Shown here in pieces: positions 51,015 to 62,847 of a stretch of DNA of 64,000 nucleotides; the stretch's first letter is position 1, and every line of letters starts with the position of its first letter. This DNA comes from Lobosporangium transversale. Lineage: Eukaryota; Mortierellomycota; Mortierellomycetes; Mortierellales; Mortierellaceae. The notes below the pieces were generated by a model. The model made no database searches, had not been told where the DNA came from, and worked only from the letters and a program-made list of their open reading frames with translations. The stretch lies in the NCBI RefSeq assembly GCF_002105155.1, contig NW_019029019.1:330656-394655 (forward strand). The letters are read 5' to 3'. The position numbers were made by a program, and so were the translations under genes.

Positions 51015-51857
51015 TTAGGATTTCGCTACCTTGTAGAGAATGTAAGAAACCCCAGCTATTAGTGCTGCTGGCCCTGAAGCTACAAATGCAGCGGATGTAG
51101 CCATACCAGCAGTTTCACCCACAGCGAGTGCAACTGCACCTACAGTTGCAACTGCACCTACAGTTGCAGCTGCACCTACAGCTGAACTCAACGTGAAAAT
51201 TGTGAACTCCTTGAAACTAGCCTTGTATTCTTCTTCGGTAACCGTAATATCATTGACATTTTGCGCTCGTTTTGCATTGATTCTCTCAAGCATATTAATG
51301 AGTGGCTGTATGTCTGGCTTCTCATCATTATCGTAGTCTCTGATAACAAGCACACGATCGGTCCTGACATCAGCACCAGTGTTGGCCTTGATTGTTTCCA
51401 CCACTGTTTCTATACACTGCGGTGTGGCATAATATTTCAGGTTGCGCTTCTTGACCTGGTTGATAATCAAAAGGATCTCGAACACGGGTGACAATGCTTC
51501 GTGAATCTTCTTGATCAAGAGCAGGTCCCCGTGTTGGATTCTTCCGTTGTGATCCGCTACAACAACCCCGATCCTAAGAGGAATATTATACGTTGGCCCA
51601 ATTTGTAACGCTTTGGTGATTTCTTCTGCATTGCGTCTCGTCGTGTCTAGGGTCGCCTCAAACAGGCCTGGTGCATCAACCATGAGCACCAACTGACCAT
51701 CAATCCAAACATCCTCACACAGTACGTCTTTTGTTACTCCAGTGCCATCCAACGAGAAGCCGGACTTGAAATTTGCCCCAAGGTTGTTTGCAATGAAACT
51801 CTTGCCGGTTCCAGGGTTGCCAGTGATGAACAGAGCGAAGCTGTATTTTGCGTCCAT
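51015..51857 (-). CDS. AIG1-like GTPase, copy 4, with hydrophobic Ala/Gly/Val tail
   Basis: The protein is 280 residues from the ATG at 51857; an upstream in-frame TTG at 51935 is not a likely start. Motifs: ITGNPGTGKSFIANNLGANF, GTGVTKDV, LMVDAPGLFEATL, VADHNGRIQHGDLLLIKKI, LLIINQVKKRN. The C-terminal 60 residues are a long hydrophobic Ala/Gly/Val segment with an internal repeat (AAATVGAVATVGAVALAVG) and a final YILYKVA, predicted to insert in membranes as one or two helices. A TATAAAA-like box near 51946-51954 and CTTCGCCA at 52001-52008 lie upstream. Confidence 0.86.
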   Translation of the reverse strand: MDAKYSFALFITGNPGTGKSFIANNLGANFKSGFSLDGTGVTKDVLCEDVWIDGQLVLMVDAPGLFEATLDTTRRNAEEITKALQIGPTYNIPLRIGVVVADHNGRIQHGDLLLIKKIHEALSPVFEILLIINQVKKRNLKYYATPQCIETVVETIKANTGADVRTDRVLVIRDYDNDEKPDIQPLINMLERINAKRAQNVNDITVTEEEYKASFKEFTIFTLSSAVGAAATVGAVATVGAVALAVGETAGMATSAAFVASGPAALIAGVSYILYKVAKS

Positions 51858-52564
51858 TGGTGATAGAAAAAGGAGGAGAGGGGAGGAGGAGAGGGGAGGA
51901 GAAAAGGGTTCGATGCTGTTGTAAATCCTTTTCAATTTTCAATGGGTTTTATATCTTTCTTTTCACAGCCCCTGATTTTTTTTTTTTTTTTTTTTTTTTA
52001 CTTCGCCAAATATAACACAAGCCGATTGTTTGGCAGCCTGAACTTTATGCAGTTTTTTCTGTCTTTTACTTCCCTTCCTGTCTTTTGTGCCAAGAAGAAG
52101 GAACACAATATTAGCTGGTGAAGACAATAATCAGCGACAAACTCCTGACTGTCGGGTAGGACGCTCTTATCCTTCCATATTTGTAGCTTAAGATCACAGC
52201 ATAGTCATCACGCTGTAATTGTTATTCCACTATTCCCCCACCATAGCTTCCAATATATCAACAACACAAAACAATGTTCTAGTCCTCCTTCCTAACTATG
52301 ATCATATCAAAGCAAATCGATGTTCCCTCTTGCGTTTCAATCTCGCCATCGTCGACAAGTTATTGTTGAAACTTATTCAACCTTTATATGCCCTTGCAAG
52401 GTTCTGGAATGACAATGAGGACGATTCCCTTGAAGTTAAGTTCCCCGGTGATGAAAAAAAAAAAAGAAAAAAAAAAAAAAAAGCTGAAAACCACTGGGCA
52501 CTGTTAACTGATGACACCTTCCTTTGTTTCCAGAAGTGGGTTATTCTCTTGTGCCTACCAGTGC

Positions 52565-52629
<65 letters not shown>

Positions 52630-53028
52630 ATGTAAACTTCCAAACAGGAAGAATCTTGGTCAACTGGTGGTGAGGATGTCCGCTAATGTGTGTTACTCCT
52701 GTATCTCCTACTGCAGCGTCCTCAAAGTCATCTTTCCATGCTCGAAATACTGTCGCAGTCACTAGATCTACTTCGACCGCAATACAGTCGGAGCGAAAAA
52801 CATCGCTCGTGTCTGCTTGGCACATGTTCTCTTTTGACAAAAGCGGGCCGGTCATACCAGTAACCTCCCGTTCACACAGAACACTTCCAGTGGCAAGAAG
52901 GTTAAGGCCTTACCATATGCCTATTGTAAGTGAAAGAACTGCGCCCACATAATTTGTAGTTTACAGCAAATTCTTGTAAATAAAAGAATGTTGGCATCAT
53001 TGTTTGATTGATGAAAAATTCTTTTATT
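51858..53028. other. Region with homopolymers and one minus-strand coding-like fragment
   Basis: A T run at 51976-51999 and A runs near 52455 are followed by a GTT array running into poly-T (52562-52629). On the minus strand 52903-52640 is open and protein-like (SKENMCQADTSDVFRSDCIA, TATVFRAWKDDFEDAAVGD, VTHISGHPHHQLTKILPVW) but family and gene ends are unknown. It lies just downstream of the nucleoporin stop. Confidence 0.4.
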
Positions 53029-56000
53029 TTATGGCGAAAGAACAGGGCTCGCCAACGGTGAGACGGAGCCTTCTGCATCCTGTTCCAGATCTTCCAACAG
53101 CTCCACCTCTTCTTCATCAAACTCATCCGAATAATCAGCATATGTCTCTTGGCTCTTCCTATAGCTAGTAACATCGCCACTTGCTTCAGAATGAGCAGGA
53201 TCGAATTCAAAATCGTATTCAGGTAACTTTGGTGATTGTCCTCGACTTTGTTGTTGTTGTTGTTGTCCGAAATCCAATGCCCTTGAAGAAACCCGACGAG
53301 GCTGTCCAAACATAGGTTCGGAGGAGGAGGATGTGCTTGAGAAAATGTTTGTGTTCGGGAATATTGGCCTATTCTCTTTATCTTCATCATCCTCTTCATA
53401 TTGACTATCCTGCGACTGTGGAGTGCCTTCCCCATCTCTACCCCCCTCATACTCATATCCATATTCATCGTCATTGATTTCAGAGGAGTTACGACTGTTT
53501 TCTTGATCATATTCTTGATTATAGTCCTCATCCTCATTATACTCTTCATCCTCTTTTTCGTTCAGCTTGGCACCGTCACCACGCTCATTTTGACTATAAT
53601 CTTTCCGATAATTATATGCATTGGCTCCATTGTCACTGTCATCATCCCCTAATATAATAACCTCGTCATCATCTTCAGAGCGATTCTTTCTCTTCGATGT
53701 CTTGCTCTTTGCTAGCTCCTGTTCTTGTGTTGATGGCTTCTTCATGAAGGCTGTGAATGGATTGACAGATGAAGAACGCGAGTCTTTTTTGGAAATACTA
53801 TCACTTTCAAATTTAGCTGAGCCTCGAGCTGAGAATCCTCCAGTCCCTGAGCCAAATGAAGATCCGGTTGCAAATCCAAATGCTGCTGCCGTACCCATAG
53901 ATGAGGCGCCAAACATGGCTTTATCGGCCGTACTTTCATTCGAATTTACGCCTGAAAATGAGACTTTTTTAGAAGCCGAAGCGCTATCGACTCCTGGTGA
54001 CGTAGCCCTAAAGCTAAAACTACTAGCTTCTCTATTAGAAGGAACACTTTGAGAAGCCGACGAGAACACTGATTGTGGGCCGAACTTTTCGTCTTCTTTG
54101 CTTTTTGTTGCGAAGCTGGCCTGTCCAAAGCCAAAGCCAAAGCCAAAGGCAGGGGGTGCTTTAGGCACGCCAGGAGATGCAGAGCTGACAGGTGACTGGC
54201 CGAAACCGAAACTACTGCTCGAAGAGGTATCCCTTGATGTTGTTAACTTGGCAGCATCTGACGATGCAGACGTTCCAAAACCACCAACATTGGGAGATGA
54301 AGACGCTGAAATCCCAAAATTAGAGCTGGCCCTAGTTGATTTAGCAGGCGATGTTGCAAGTGTAGGGACAGTTGCGGTGTTTGACTTGGACATTGAAAAT
54401 GAAAAAGTAGGCGGGGCGGTGCTTATATTGTTGCTGGTCATTGCCGATGAGGTCGGGGCCTCGTTAGAAGCAATTCCGAATGGCGATTTCGAGGCGCTAA
54501 CGGCAGCAAACGGATTGGCAGGGAGCGTTGTATTTGACAATGGTTTCAGAGTATCTTCCTTCAGAGTTGACACAGGAGTGTTAAAAATACTTCCGGAAGA
54601 TGGTTTGGCTGAGGAAGATCCAAAGGCGAAAGTGGATGGAGACATTGAGGAACCTGCCTTGGTGTTGACTGGGATTCCAAAATTAATTGTAGGCGAAGTT
54701 GTATTGAGTTTTGATGGTGCACCGAAACCAACTGTTGGATTAAATGGTGTGCTAGATTTGGAAGGGGAGTCAGACTCAGATAAAGGTGCAGAGATGCCTG
54801 TCTTTTCCGGAACGGACTTCTCTGAGACTAGGCCTGCACTTATAGGTTTGGCAGCCTTTGTTGATGTCGGAAATACTGTCGCGAAAGCAGTGTTGCTTGG
54901 CGCCTGATCTTCATCATTATTGGAGTCTTTGTGCACAATTGCCAAAATCTTTTCTGCAACGGTTTGTGGACGAGCATTGTTACTTGGACCCGCCTTCGCC
55001 TTAACCAGAGACACAGGGGGCGACAGGTCTATAACTGATGAGTTCTTCAGAACTGGCTTCTTCTCGGCTGAAATTAAGTCTTTATCATCATTCGAGACGG
55101 ATTCTGTAGCTGAAATCTTACGCTTCAAGACAGACGGTGATTGCCCAATCACGCCTTTTCCATGTGCTGCTGCTGTCTTTGTAATATCCATTTCCTTAGC
55201 TGTTTTCTCTGCTACTAGAGATTCTGCCTTTTTTTCCTTTTCCTTATTGACCCAATACTCCGCGTTTTCTTTCCTGATTTGTGCACGCTCCTCCATTCTA
55301 CGTTTTTTTGCAACTTCCGGCGGCTCTGTTCCTTTCCACTCTAAAAATCGCTTCACCTTGACATGGTTTGGCAAGTCATTCCATTCGACACCCTTGTACT
55401 TTTCAATCTCAAGATACTCATCTAGAGATGGAAGCGGGGTCTGCTTTGGTACATCGTTATTGAGGCCTGTAGATTCTTGAAGGATCGCTAATGGGGCAGC
55501 TCGGCGAACAGAACCTCGAGGTATGGATAATTTGGTCCTTTCCGATGATGAGGTTGATGCCTTTGCGGGTAGATTTTCAGATTGGGCGGTAGCTTTAACA
55601 GGGAAAATATCTGTAAATGCTCCGTTCTTAGGGATGTCGGAGGCTGATTGGGGACATCTTGTTGGTTAGTATACTCTTGCACTTTTTTTTAAAAATTACG
55701 ACAGAAGATCAATGGGGAATTTTTTCTTTTTTAAAAAATATAAAATAAAAAATTAAAAAAAAAACTTACGAATAATAGAGTCCATAATGAGTAGACAGCA
55801 ATACTCTGCCTGCTTATACGTCAAGAGATGGCCTCTTTGGCGTCTGAAGAATTCCTCCAAGAATTCAATATTATGGACAGGATGCATACCAAACTTATCC
55901 AAATTAATGGGCGTATCATTCTTATTCTCTTGCTCATATTTTCCTACTGGCTTGGGTTCTTCAGGCTTAAGTGCATCCTTAATTCGTGAGGGCTTGGGAG

Positions 56001-57736
56001 TGGCGATCGGTGGACAGTCCACAAAATGCTCTCCGGAGGACGTCGAGGGAAGTTTGATTGAAGGGCTAACGGATCGGCTCTGCATTGGCGAAAACTCGAT
56101 ATCCTCAGGCACCGCAAGCCCGGACTCAAATGGTTGAGGTGAAGGGCTTCTACGTGTGAAGGCAATAGAGTTGGTGTTTGACTTTTGCTTCTCAATTTCG
56201 AGATCCTCTTTCTGTTGTATCTGATCAGCAGCAAGCTCATGCTCCTCCTCGTTCTCATCAATGGCATCTGGCGATTCTGGTGGGTAATATTTTACTGTAT
56301 CTGCAGTCTCCTCAATGTTATCGTCGTCTGAGTATGAGTAGACAAGACCTTGGGAATAGCTTGTCTCGGCCTCATAGTCGTCAGCATCCTCCTCATCGAA
56401 CTGAACAGTCGAATGAAAGGTTTGGTCCTCATGCTCTTCTCTCGCAGCGATAGTTGTAGATACTTCGTCACCATCATCAACAGCAGGTGAAAATGGATCT
56501 TTCGCATCATGCAGCACTTCAGCTGTAACCTCGTCTAAGGCCTCCATTTTTTTTCGCAGAGCCTTTGATTCTTGAATGATTTCATTTGACTTGCGAAGCT
56601 CTGCTGCAATACGATCACCAAGCTCACCAGCATCCCTTTCAACTGCCTCGATCTCTTCGGCTTTGTCCTTCTTCGACTGTTTGCTCTTCTTTTTCTTCTT
56701 ACCCTTTTGATTCGACGGTTCAAGTTTTTGACTATCATCTTCCTGCTGGATCGATGAGATTTCTTCAGGCGCTGGGCTTGATTCTTTGTTGACAGCATCT
56801 GATGTCTGACTTTCTTCCATGGCCTCCTTGTCCATGTTGTTTTCTTCTTCAGCTTTGGCTGCCAGGCTGCGCGTTGTCCTGCGAGTAGGGCGTATGGATG
56901 TAGAGGGCTGTAGAGGCTTTCTCCGTGTACGTCTTGATTCCTTACGATCAGCTACAGCATCTGAATCATGTCCACTCAGTGCACTCTCTTCGTGCTCTAA
57001 GCGATGCTTTGTACTATGAACTCTCTCCGCCGGGTCCACTACACTGCCTTCGGGTGTTGAAGTAGGTTCTTGTGATGATGCAACTAATGTAATCTAAAAG
57101 CGACATGATATAAAAAAACAAAATTGGTTATGGCAAAGATTATAATTTACTAAGCCATTTTTTTAAAGGTAAACAAAAACATCTCTTCAGATCTTTTATG
57201 ATACCTCAGAGTTTAAAGTGTTAGAGGCTTCAGCCGCATCATCCACAATTTCAATCACGTCTAGTGTTTCCTGAGTAACCCTCACTTCACTCACTTCTGT
57301 GGTAGTAGTGGTAGTGGTAACAACTGAATCTAGCTGCATCAGCTCTGCATCAGCTCTCTCTTCGTCAGTTTCACTAAGAACCTCCTGCTGGGTCTCTTGT
57401 TCTTCTTCTTGTTCTTGCTCCTGCTCCTGTCCTTGCTCTTGCTCTTGTAATTCTCGTGATGAGGTTGCTTCGTTGTACCATGGATTCAAGAAGTGAGCCA
57501 ATCGTAGCCTTAATGACGATGTTTTATTCTATTTTTTCAATAATAATAATAATAAAGAGCTTAGTAGAGGAAGATATCGGACAGAATAAATGGCCATATC
57601 ATTTACATACATGTTGGAGGCCTTGGGAGGAAGTCCTGCGTTTCGATTGCCTGTCAGGTCGTGCATATGGTGTCCTTCGTGTAGCGGAATGCTGCTTCTC
57701 GCGACGCGATAGTGGATTTGTTTTAGACCTGTCCAT
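53029..57736 (-). CDS. FG-repeat nucleoporin (Nup1/Nup124/Nup153-like nuclear basket type)
   Basis: Four-exon model: 57736-57611, 57528-57205, 57093-55770, 55643-53029, in phase throughout (1462 residues). The N terminus is basic (MDRSKTNPLSRREKQ, RRTPYARPDR), like membrane- or scaffold-binding ends of basket nucleoporins. A Glu/Gln-rich and acidic, Ser-rich region follows. The last exon has many FG-type motifs (GFGAPSK, INFGIP, FAFGSSS, SPFGIAS, SNFGISA, FGFGQSP, FGFGFGFGQ, MFGQPR) in a Ser/Thr/Ala-rich disordered context, then an acidic C terminus. It should line the nuclear pore and bind transport receptors. The exact orthologue is uncertain. Confidence 0.83.
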
Positions 57737-60317
57737 TTAATTGTATTGAGATGAAAGCGTATTCCCGTCGCGTATGGTGTACAGGCGTATTGATGCCAAG
57801 AGGAAGTTTAGTGGAAAAAAAAAAAAAAAAAAAAAAAAGATTTATTTTTTTTTTTAACCAGCAAACTCTTCGAGGAATGTACTGATGTGTAATGGTTGCA
57901 AATGTGTGAGAACGTGTGAATGAACAATAAAAAACTTTCTCGGTTTACAAAAAAAAGGTCACGGGCTACGTTTTTATGATTGGAAATAAAGCAGGAACAC
58001 CTCTACCACAAGAACCACTAGCAGAGCATCAGCGCCAGTACCGAAACGTACGGAGTGAACCACGGATAAGAGTAATGTCAAGCCATTGAAAAAGAGCCTA
58101 CTGAACAGCCGCAAAGATCATCCAAGTATAGCCACATCTCTTAGATAGCTGACTATTTCCCGCCTTTTGTGTCGGCAGCCATACACAATGTTTCCCTGGA
58201 TGGGATTCAGGCCCCGTAAGAGAGACTTTCCTTGATGACAGGGATGCTTCGACTCTCCAACAATGCGTTGCGGTTATTTTCATGCCCTCAATAAACTGAG
58301 AGGGTGTCATGTAACGCGTCGCTGCCCATATCCAAGATCAATTCAGTTTCTGACTAGCGCCGATGTCGCAGTTTCTAGTCTAAGGACATGATCGCAATCT
58401 TAATCATCAAACAACAGTGTAAATGTAAGGAGGCTTGATGAGATTAATGGCAAAGGCCATGATCATTCCCAAAGTAAATTTTTTTTAGTTTTTAGAACAG
58501 TCTTTCCGATAAAAAAAAAAAAAAAAAAAAGTAGATGGCTTCTGTTAGTTATAAGTGAAGTTGTTTAAATTATAACAGCCATTGAATGTTTGTTCTACTG
58601 CAAGTGCAATTAACCAACTTTATCCGACAAATAAGAAAGAAGTGAGAACTCTTAGACACTTCCTGAAGAAAACATTGTAAAATCCATTCGATCTTGATCC
58701 TTATACAATTCCACAATACCAATACAACATGATATTGATGTAATTCAGGTACTCAAGGTCATCTGTCCTCAACCGAGAGATGACTTGTAGTCCGACATTT
58801 GCTCATCAACATGGTCTCATCCCTCAGTTGATTGTCTGTCAGCTCGATCTATGAAAGGGTTGATCGAGATGATTAAACCTGGAACTAAGGCGGAGAGCAG
58901 GACCAAGATAGAGATCAAGTCTGGCCAAAAGCGGGTCAGAAATGACATCGTAGGAGTCTCTAATACTAAAAGCACATGCTGATCAAGGAGCATTGGATTA
59001 TAGTTCCTGAGGACGAACGCACGAACAAACGCACTTGTTTAGAGCCATGACTCTAAACCAACTTACCAAACGACAACATATCACTATCATTGGCAAACGA
59101 GAGCTATTAATGACTACTTGTTCAACTTCGAACCTGAAGAATATCATCAATTACCTATTATACTATCGCACTACTTATGAGGTCTCCGTACAGCAGTCAT
59201 TATTCGGGAGATGGATTGCCTGGGTAGCGAAAACGTCTTAAGGAGACCCGCTGCCTTGACACTCGTTTATCTTTCTGTTTAGTTACAAGGCCCATCAAAT
59301 CCATACTCGCTAGAGTAGTTCCTTGGGATAAACCCGTACAAGCCGAGAATAGAACTCGAGCAACAGCTAGCCATCAAATAATAAAATAATAGGAGGAAGA
59401 CTTTTTACTCAAGGGCAAGGACAAACATATCCTGCTTGTATCTTCATCTCTCTCTTAAATTTTGGCACGAACAATGGCACGAACAATGGCACGTGTGTCA
59501 TGCATGAAAAACCCAAAATAGTTTATTTAAGTTTTGTCTAAATTGCGCTGTAGAACGGCATAACTTTTTAAATCAATCCCTGCATTTGAAATATCGTTCA
59601 AAGAGAAGAAATAGGCTTTCTTTTTGCATGGTAATGTTTGTGATGGGCTATGCCAAGAACGAAGCGATAATTCCTATCCACCCTTCAAGCCTCGGATAAT
59701 TTAATGCCCATCCCTGTGCAATGGCTTTACAAAAAGGAGGCAAGGAAATAGTGCAGGATATTGTCAGTCAGAGGATCATTGCTGCTAAGCCCCGAGCATG
59801 AAGTGACGTCTCTGAATGAGGGCAATTACCATCTCCTATTTTTGTTCTTTCTCCCCTGTTCTGCATGGTAATGCCAATGCATTGGCTATGCACTAATAGA
59901 AAATATTCTCCGTCATTTGATCAGTAACTCGATGGACAAAAGCGCCGCGACTGTTTTCAAGTCGAATCATAGTTGCGCCAAGTGCTCGGTTTCCACATCT
60001 ATAGTATTGAACTGCAGCCATTCCAACGCCTTCACTTTTTGGACAATTGAGGACAGTCTTAGTTGAGGGACGCAGCTCTAATCATTCCTGCTCCAATATA
60101 AATAGCTCTTCCTGTGCCTCTCTCTTTTTCCTTAAACCTTTAAACCTTCAAGACCACAACAAGGTACACAGCCAGCCTCCTTATCACTTCTCCAGCTTCC
60201 TCCCATCATTGCTAATGTTCTCTCATTCTCTGACTATTCTTTTATGATTAAAAATGAAGCTAATGTACTGTCCACTTTACAATATGATATTCTCTTCATA
60301 TCGATATAGCTTACAAC
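57737..60317. other. Long intergenic region, no confident gene
   Basis: It has A/T runs near 57815 and 58511. A minus-strand open stretch 58310-58098 (70 residues, with THCWRVEASLSSRKV and SKRCGYTWMIFAAVQ) looks protein-like but matches nothing I know. Three tandem copies of a 12-13 base unit (tggcacgaacaa) lie at 59463-59493, and a gcatggtaatg...ggctatgc word pair occurs at 59627 and 59864. A TATAAATAG box near 60098 belongs to the next gene. Confidence 0.45.
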
Positions 60318-60566
60318 ATGTTACGAAAGACTCTCTTGGCCATATTCATTCTTGCCTCTGTTGCGAGCGCTGACATTCCCGGTGTCAGGCGAGATGGTAG
60401 CGGTTTCCATATCGACTATGGAACCAAGCTTTATCCTTGCACTGTTGGCAAAAACTCGTGCAAGTCAGATGGCCCATGCCAAGCTCATGAAATGGCAACT
60501 TCCTTTTATGCATGTGGTGACTCGGGATGGAGTGTGTGCACCGGATTTTGCAGGGGTAGACCCTAG
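60318..60566 (+). CDS. Small secreted six-cysteine protein
   Basis: The protein is 82 residues. Its signal peptide (MLRKTLLAIFILASVASA) leaves a mature chain of about 64 residues with six cysteines (contexts YPCTV, NSCKS, GPCQA, YACGD, SVCTG, GFCRG), enough for three disulfides. A TATAAATAG box lies about 220 bases upstream. I do not recognise the family. Small cysteine-rich secreted proteins of this size in fungi include effector-like and antimicrobial proteins, so either role is conceivable. Secretion is the only property the sequence supports directly. Confidence 0.78.
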   Translation: MLRKTLLAIFILASVASADIPGVRRDGSGFHIDYGTKLYPCTVGKNSCKSDGPCQAHEMATSFYACGDSGWSVCTGFCRGRP

Positions 60567-62471
60567 TCAAGGTCATGGGGTGTAGCCTAGATGTTGCCTT
60601 TAGTATTCAAGATATCTGAATAAATTTCCTGTTGAATAAACAAAGTATAAAAACTCAAAGAAGCTGATTTGACCCAATTCAATTCAAGCAATCAAAGACC
60701 AAGAAATGCCTAGCTGCTGGACGATGCTCATTTATAAGCTGTAGTAGCTTCATGAAGAAGAAAGAATAACATAGCTTCCAAAGGCCTGTATTTTATATCC
60801 ATTTCTAAGAAACAAGACATGAACATGCTATTGGATTGTAATGCGATCCCATATAGGTCTCACGAATGACTTATAGAATTACCAGGAGGGCTAGGTCCTT
60901 TGTCCCTTCGCACGGAACCTTTGAGTACTGGCTATTCTAGTCTTGACGTATTGTATATGTCTTTTTTTTTTTTTTTTTTTTTTTTTTTTGGAGAATTCAT
61001 TCTATATATCACCGTAAGAATGGAAGTGCTCAGTTTCAGATCTATCACAAGAACCCCTTCTCGAGATATCGAGGTAGCGATTTTTATGTTCATGCCTCAT
61101 AATATATAATTGACCTTTTGCGCGTACCGCTTTTGAGCCCACCAGCGTGCTTTTGACGAGAATCTAATCATTGCCGGCAGGGTCATTGACCAACACACAT
61201 GCATGCATACGCATGTATTATTGGTAGATTAAAGGAGGCCATTGACTGCACGATAAATACGATGGATAATAGTTGTGGAGTTAAATGGGAAGTGTGGATC
61301 TATTTTGTAGTACAACATCACCCGAGTATTTACCGGTTTTCTTCTAGGCTTGACTATACTCATCTCATTCATTAGATCAGTATTTCATATATTTTTAAAT
61401 ACTATCGAATGTATTGGGTCAACTATTTTACAGATGGCCAAATATCGCGAATTCAAACAACATCTTTTACTTTAAAAATACATGAATTTACTGACCAAAC
61501 GAAGAAGGAATAGTTTGGCTTTTTCTTTTTATTTTGTACGCGCACAAACTTTGGACTTTTTATTACAGAGGTTGGCATTAGAGACTTATACCGATGCCAT
61601 TTTTGGTTAATACGCTATCAATTACAAAAGATTTATTAAGTTATAGGATTATAATTGACAGAAACCTCTCTAAAAGAGATATCGGTATGAGTCTCTACCC
61701 AAAAAAGCAATGCCAAAGGAAGTTTTTGCTGATACAAAAGATCGACATGTCTGTAGAAGACATAAATTTTTGGTGGCAAAATTTCGAAGCCATTACACCT
61801 GACAGTAACAGATCTTTGAAGAGTCATGATGCCTTCTTACACACCGTTGCTGTAAGTTTTGTTATCATTTATATTGGCTTCAGCCACCTCTACATCACAT
61901 TCTCTCACATCTCCACCATTTCAGTAGCCCGTATTTCAAGATACATTACCATCATGTGTCTGTTCCTTCCCGCCTGTTCTTCGCATGAGTTCGTCCATAG
62001 AACACAGTTGACATCACATACGCGCAAAAATAAAAAGATAGTTACTGTTTTTTAACTCGAGTTCAATTTAGTTAGTTTAGAAAACTGAATCAGTATAATA
62101 GATAACCAAACACTCAGCTGTAAACACCCGTACGCTTAACTAGAAGTCTTTAGTTATTAATCGCCGCACTAGGCCTTCATCTCTCCTTATTTAACAACAA
62201 TTATCGCGCCTTGGGGTACGAAACACAACACAAAAGGTGTATTTAGGGATTAAGTTATAATGTATGAAAAAAAAAATGGTGCCACATTGGGCAATGTGAG
62301 GGCTTCCAAAAGACCGACGGATAGTGTAATTTATTGGAGAATGAAACTGCCAATTATCAATATAGAAAAATAGATTGCTATGTACATTAATGAAAAAGTG
62401 GTGTTGCTAAGAATAGCTGACGGTACTTGGGTTCCGTGAACTTTCCTAAAGAAAGAGCCGGCTGCAGGCAA
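60567..62471. other. Intergenic region, nothing confident
   Basis: A T run lies at 60961-60989. An open stretch from the ATG at 61594 reads through IDMSVEDINFWWQNFEAITP to a gtaagt donor-like site near 61853, but no partner exon or family was found. The word tttttggttaatac with a following tcaattacaa recurs at about 61600 and 63943. Confidence 0.4.
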
Positions 62472-62847
62472 TTAACCAGACGATTGCTCGGTAGGTTCGT
62501 CAACAATCTTATTCGAACCACCACCATGGCTAGCTTGGCCACCTTTTCTACCAGCTTCGCGTGCTCTCTCGCTGCCAGGCTCGAATTTTCCGCTGGAAGC
62601 TTGACCGCCCTTAGATGCAATAGAATGCTGTATCAAAGTGAAAGATGGGTTTTTAGGAGCATGAATACTTCAGCTCAAACGAGTAAGGTCTAAAATCGCA
62701 TTTAAACAAAAATTAACTCACCTGCTTAGCGGGATCCATGGAAGCAAAACCGCCGGTGTGGCTAGATTGACCACCTTTGCGAGCGATCTCTTGAACTTCT
62801 TCCTTGGGACGGTTTGCAAAATTGCCAGGGTTAGGATTGTTTGTCAT
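62472..62847 (-). CDS. KGG-repeat (conidiation protein 10-like / stress-induced) protein
   Basis: Two-exon model: 62847-62722 and 62627-62472 with a GTGAGT donor and ATACAG acceptor, phase 0, 93 residues. Three KGG motifs are seen: EEVQEIARKGGQSSHTGGFA, HSIASKGGQASSGKF and AREAGRKGGQASHGGG, each in the G-rich context of the KGG/con-10 family. The family is small, hydrophilic and induced by stress or sporulation in fungi and bacteria; molecular function is unclear. The antisense open frame through exon 2 is a shadow. There is no signal peptide. Confidence 0.9.

Noticed and set aside
51858-51935. Upstream TTG start adding 26 residues to AIG1-like copy 4
   Set aside because: The ATG at 51857 aligns with the starts of the other family members, and the extra Ser/Pro/Leu stretch comes from a GA-rich leader.
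62387-62693. Overlapping open frames on both strands around 62.5 kb
   Set aside because: Both are shadows of exon 2 of the KGG-repeat gene, whose motifs and splice sites lie in a third frame.
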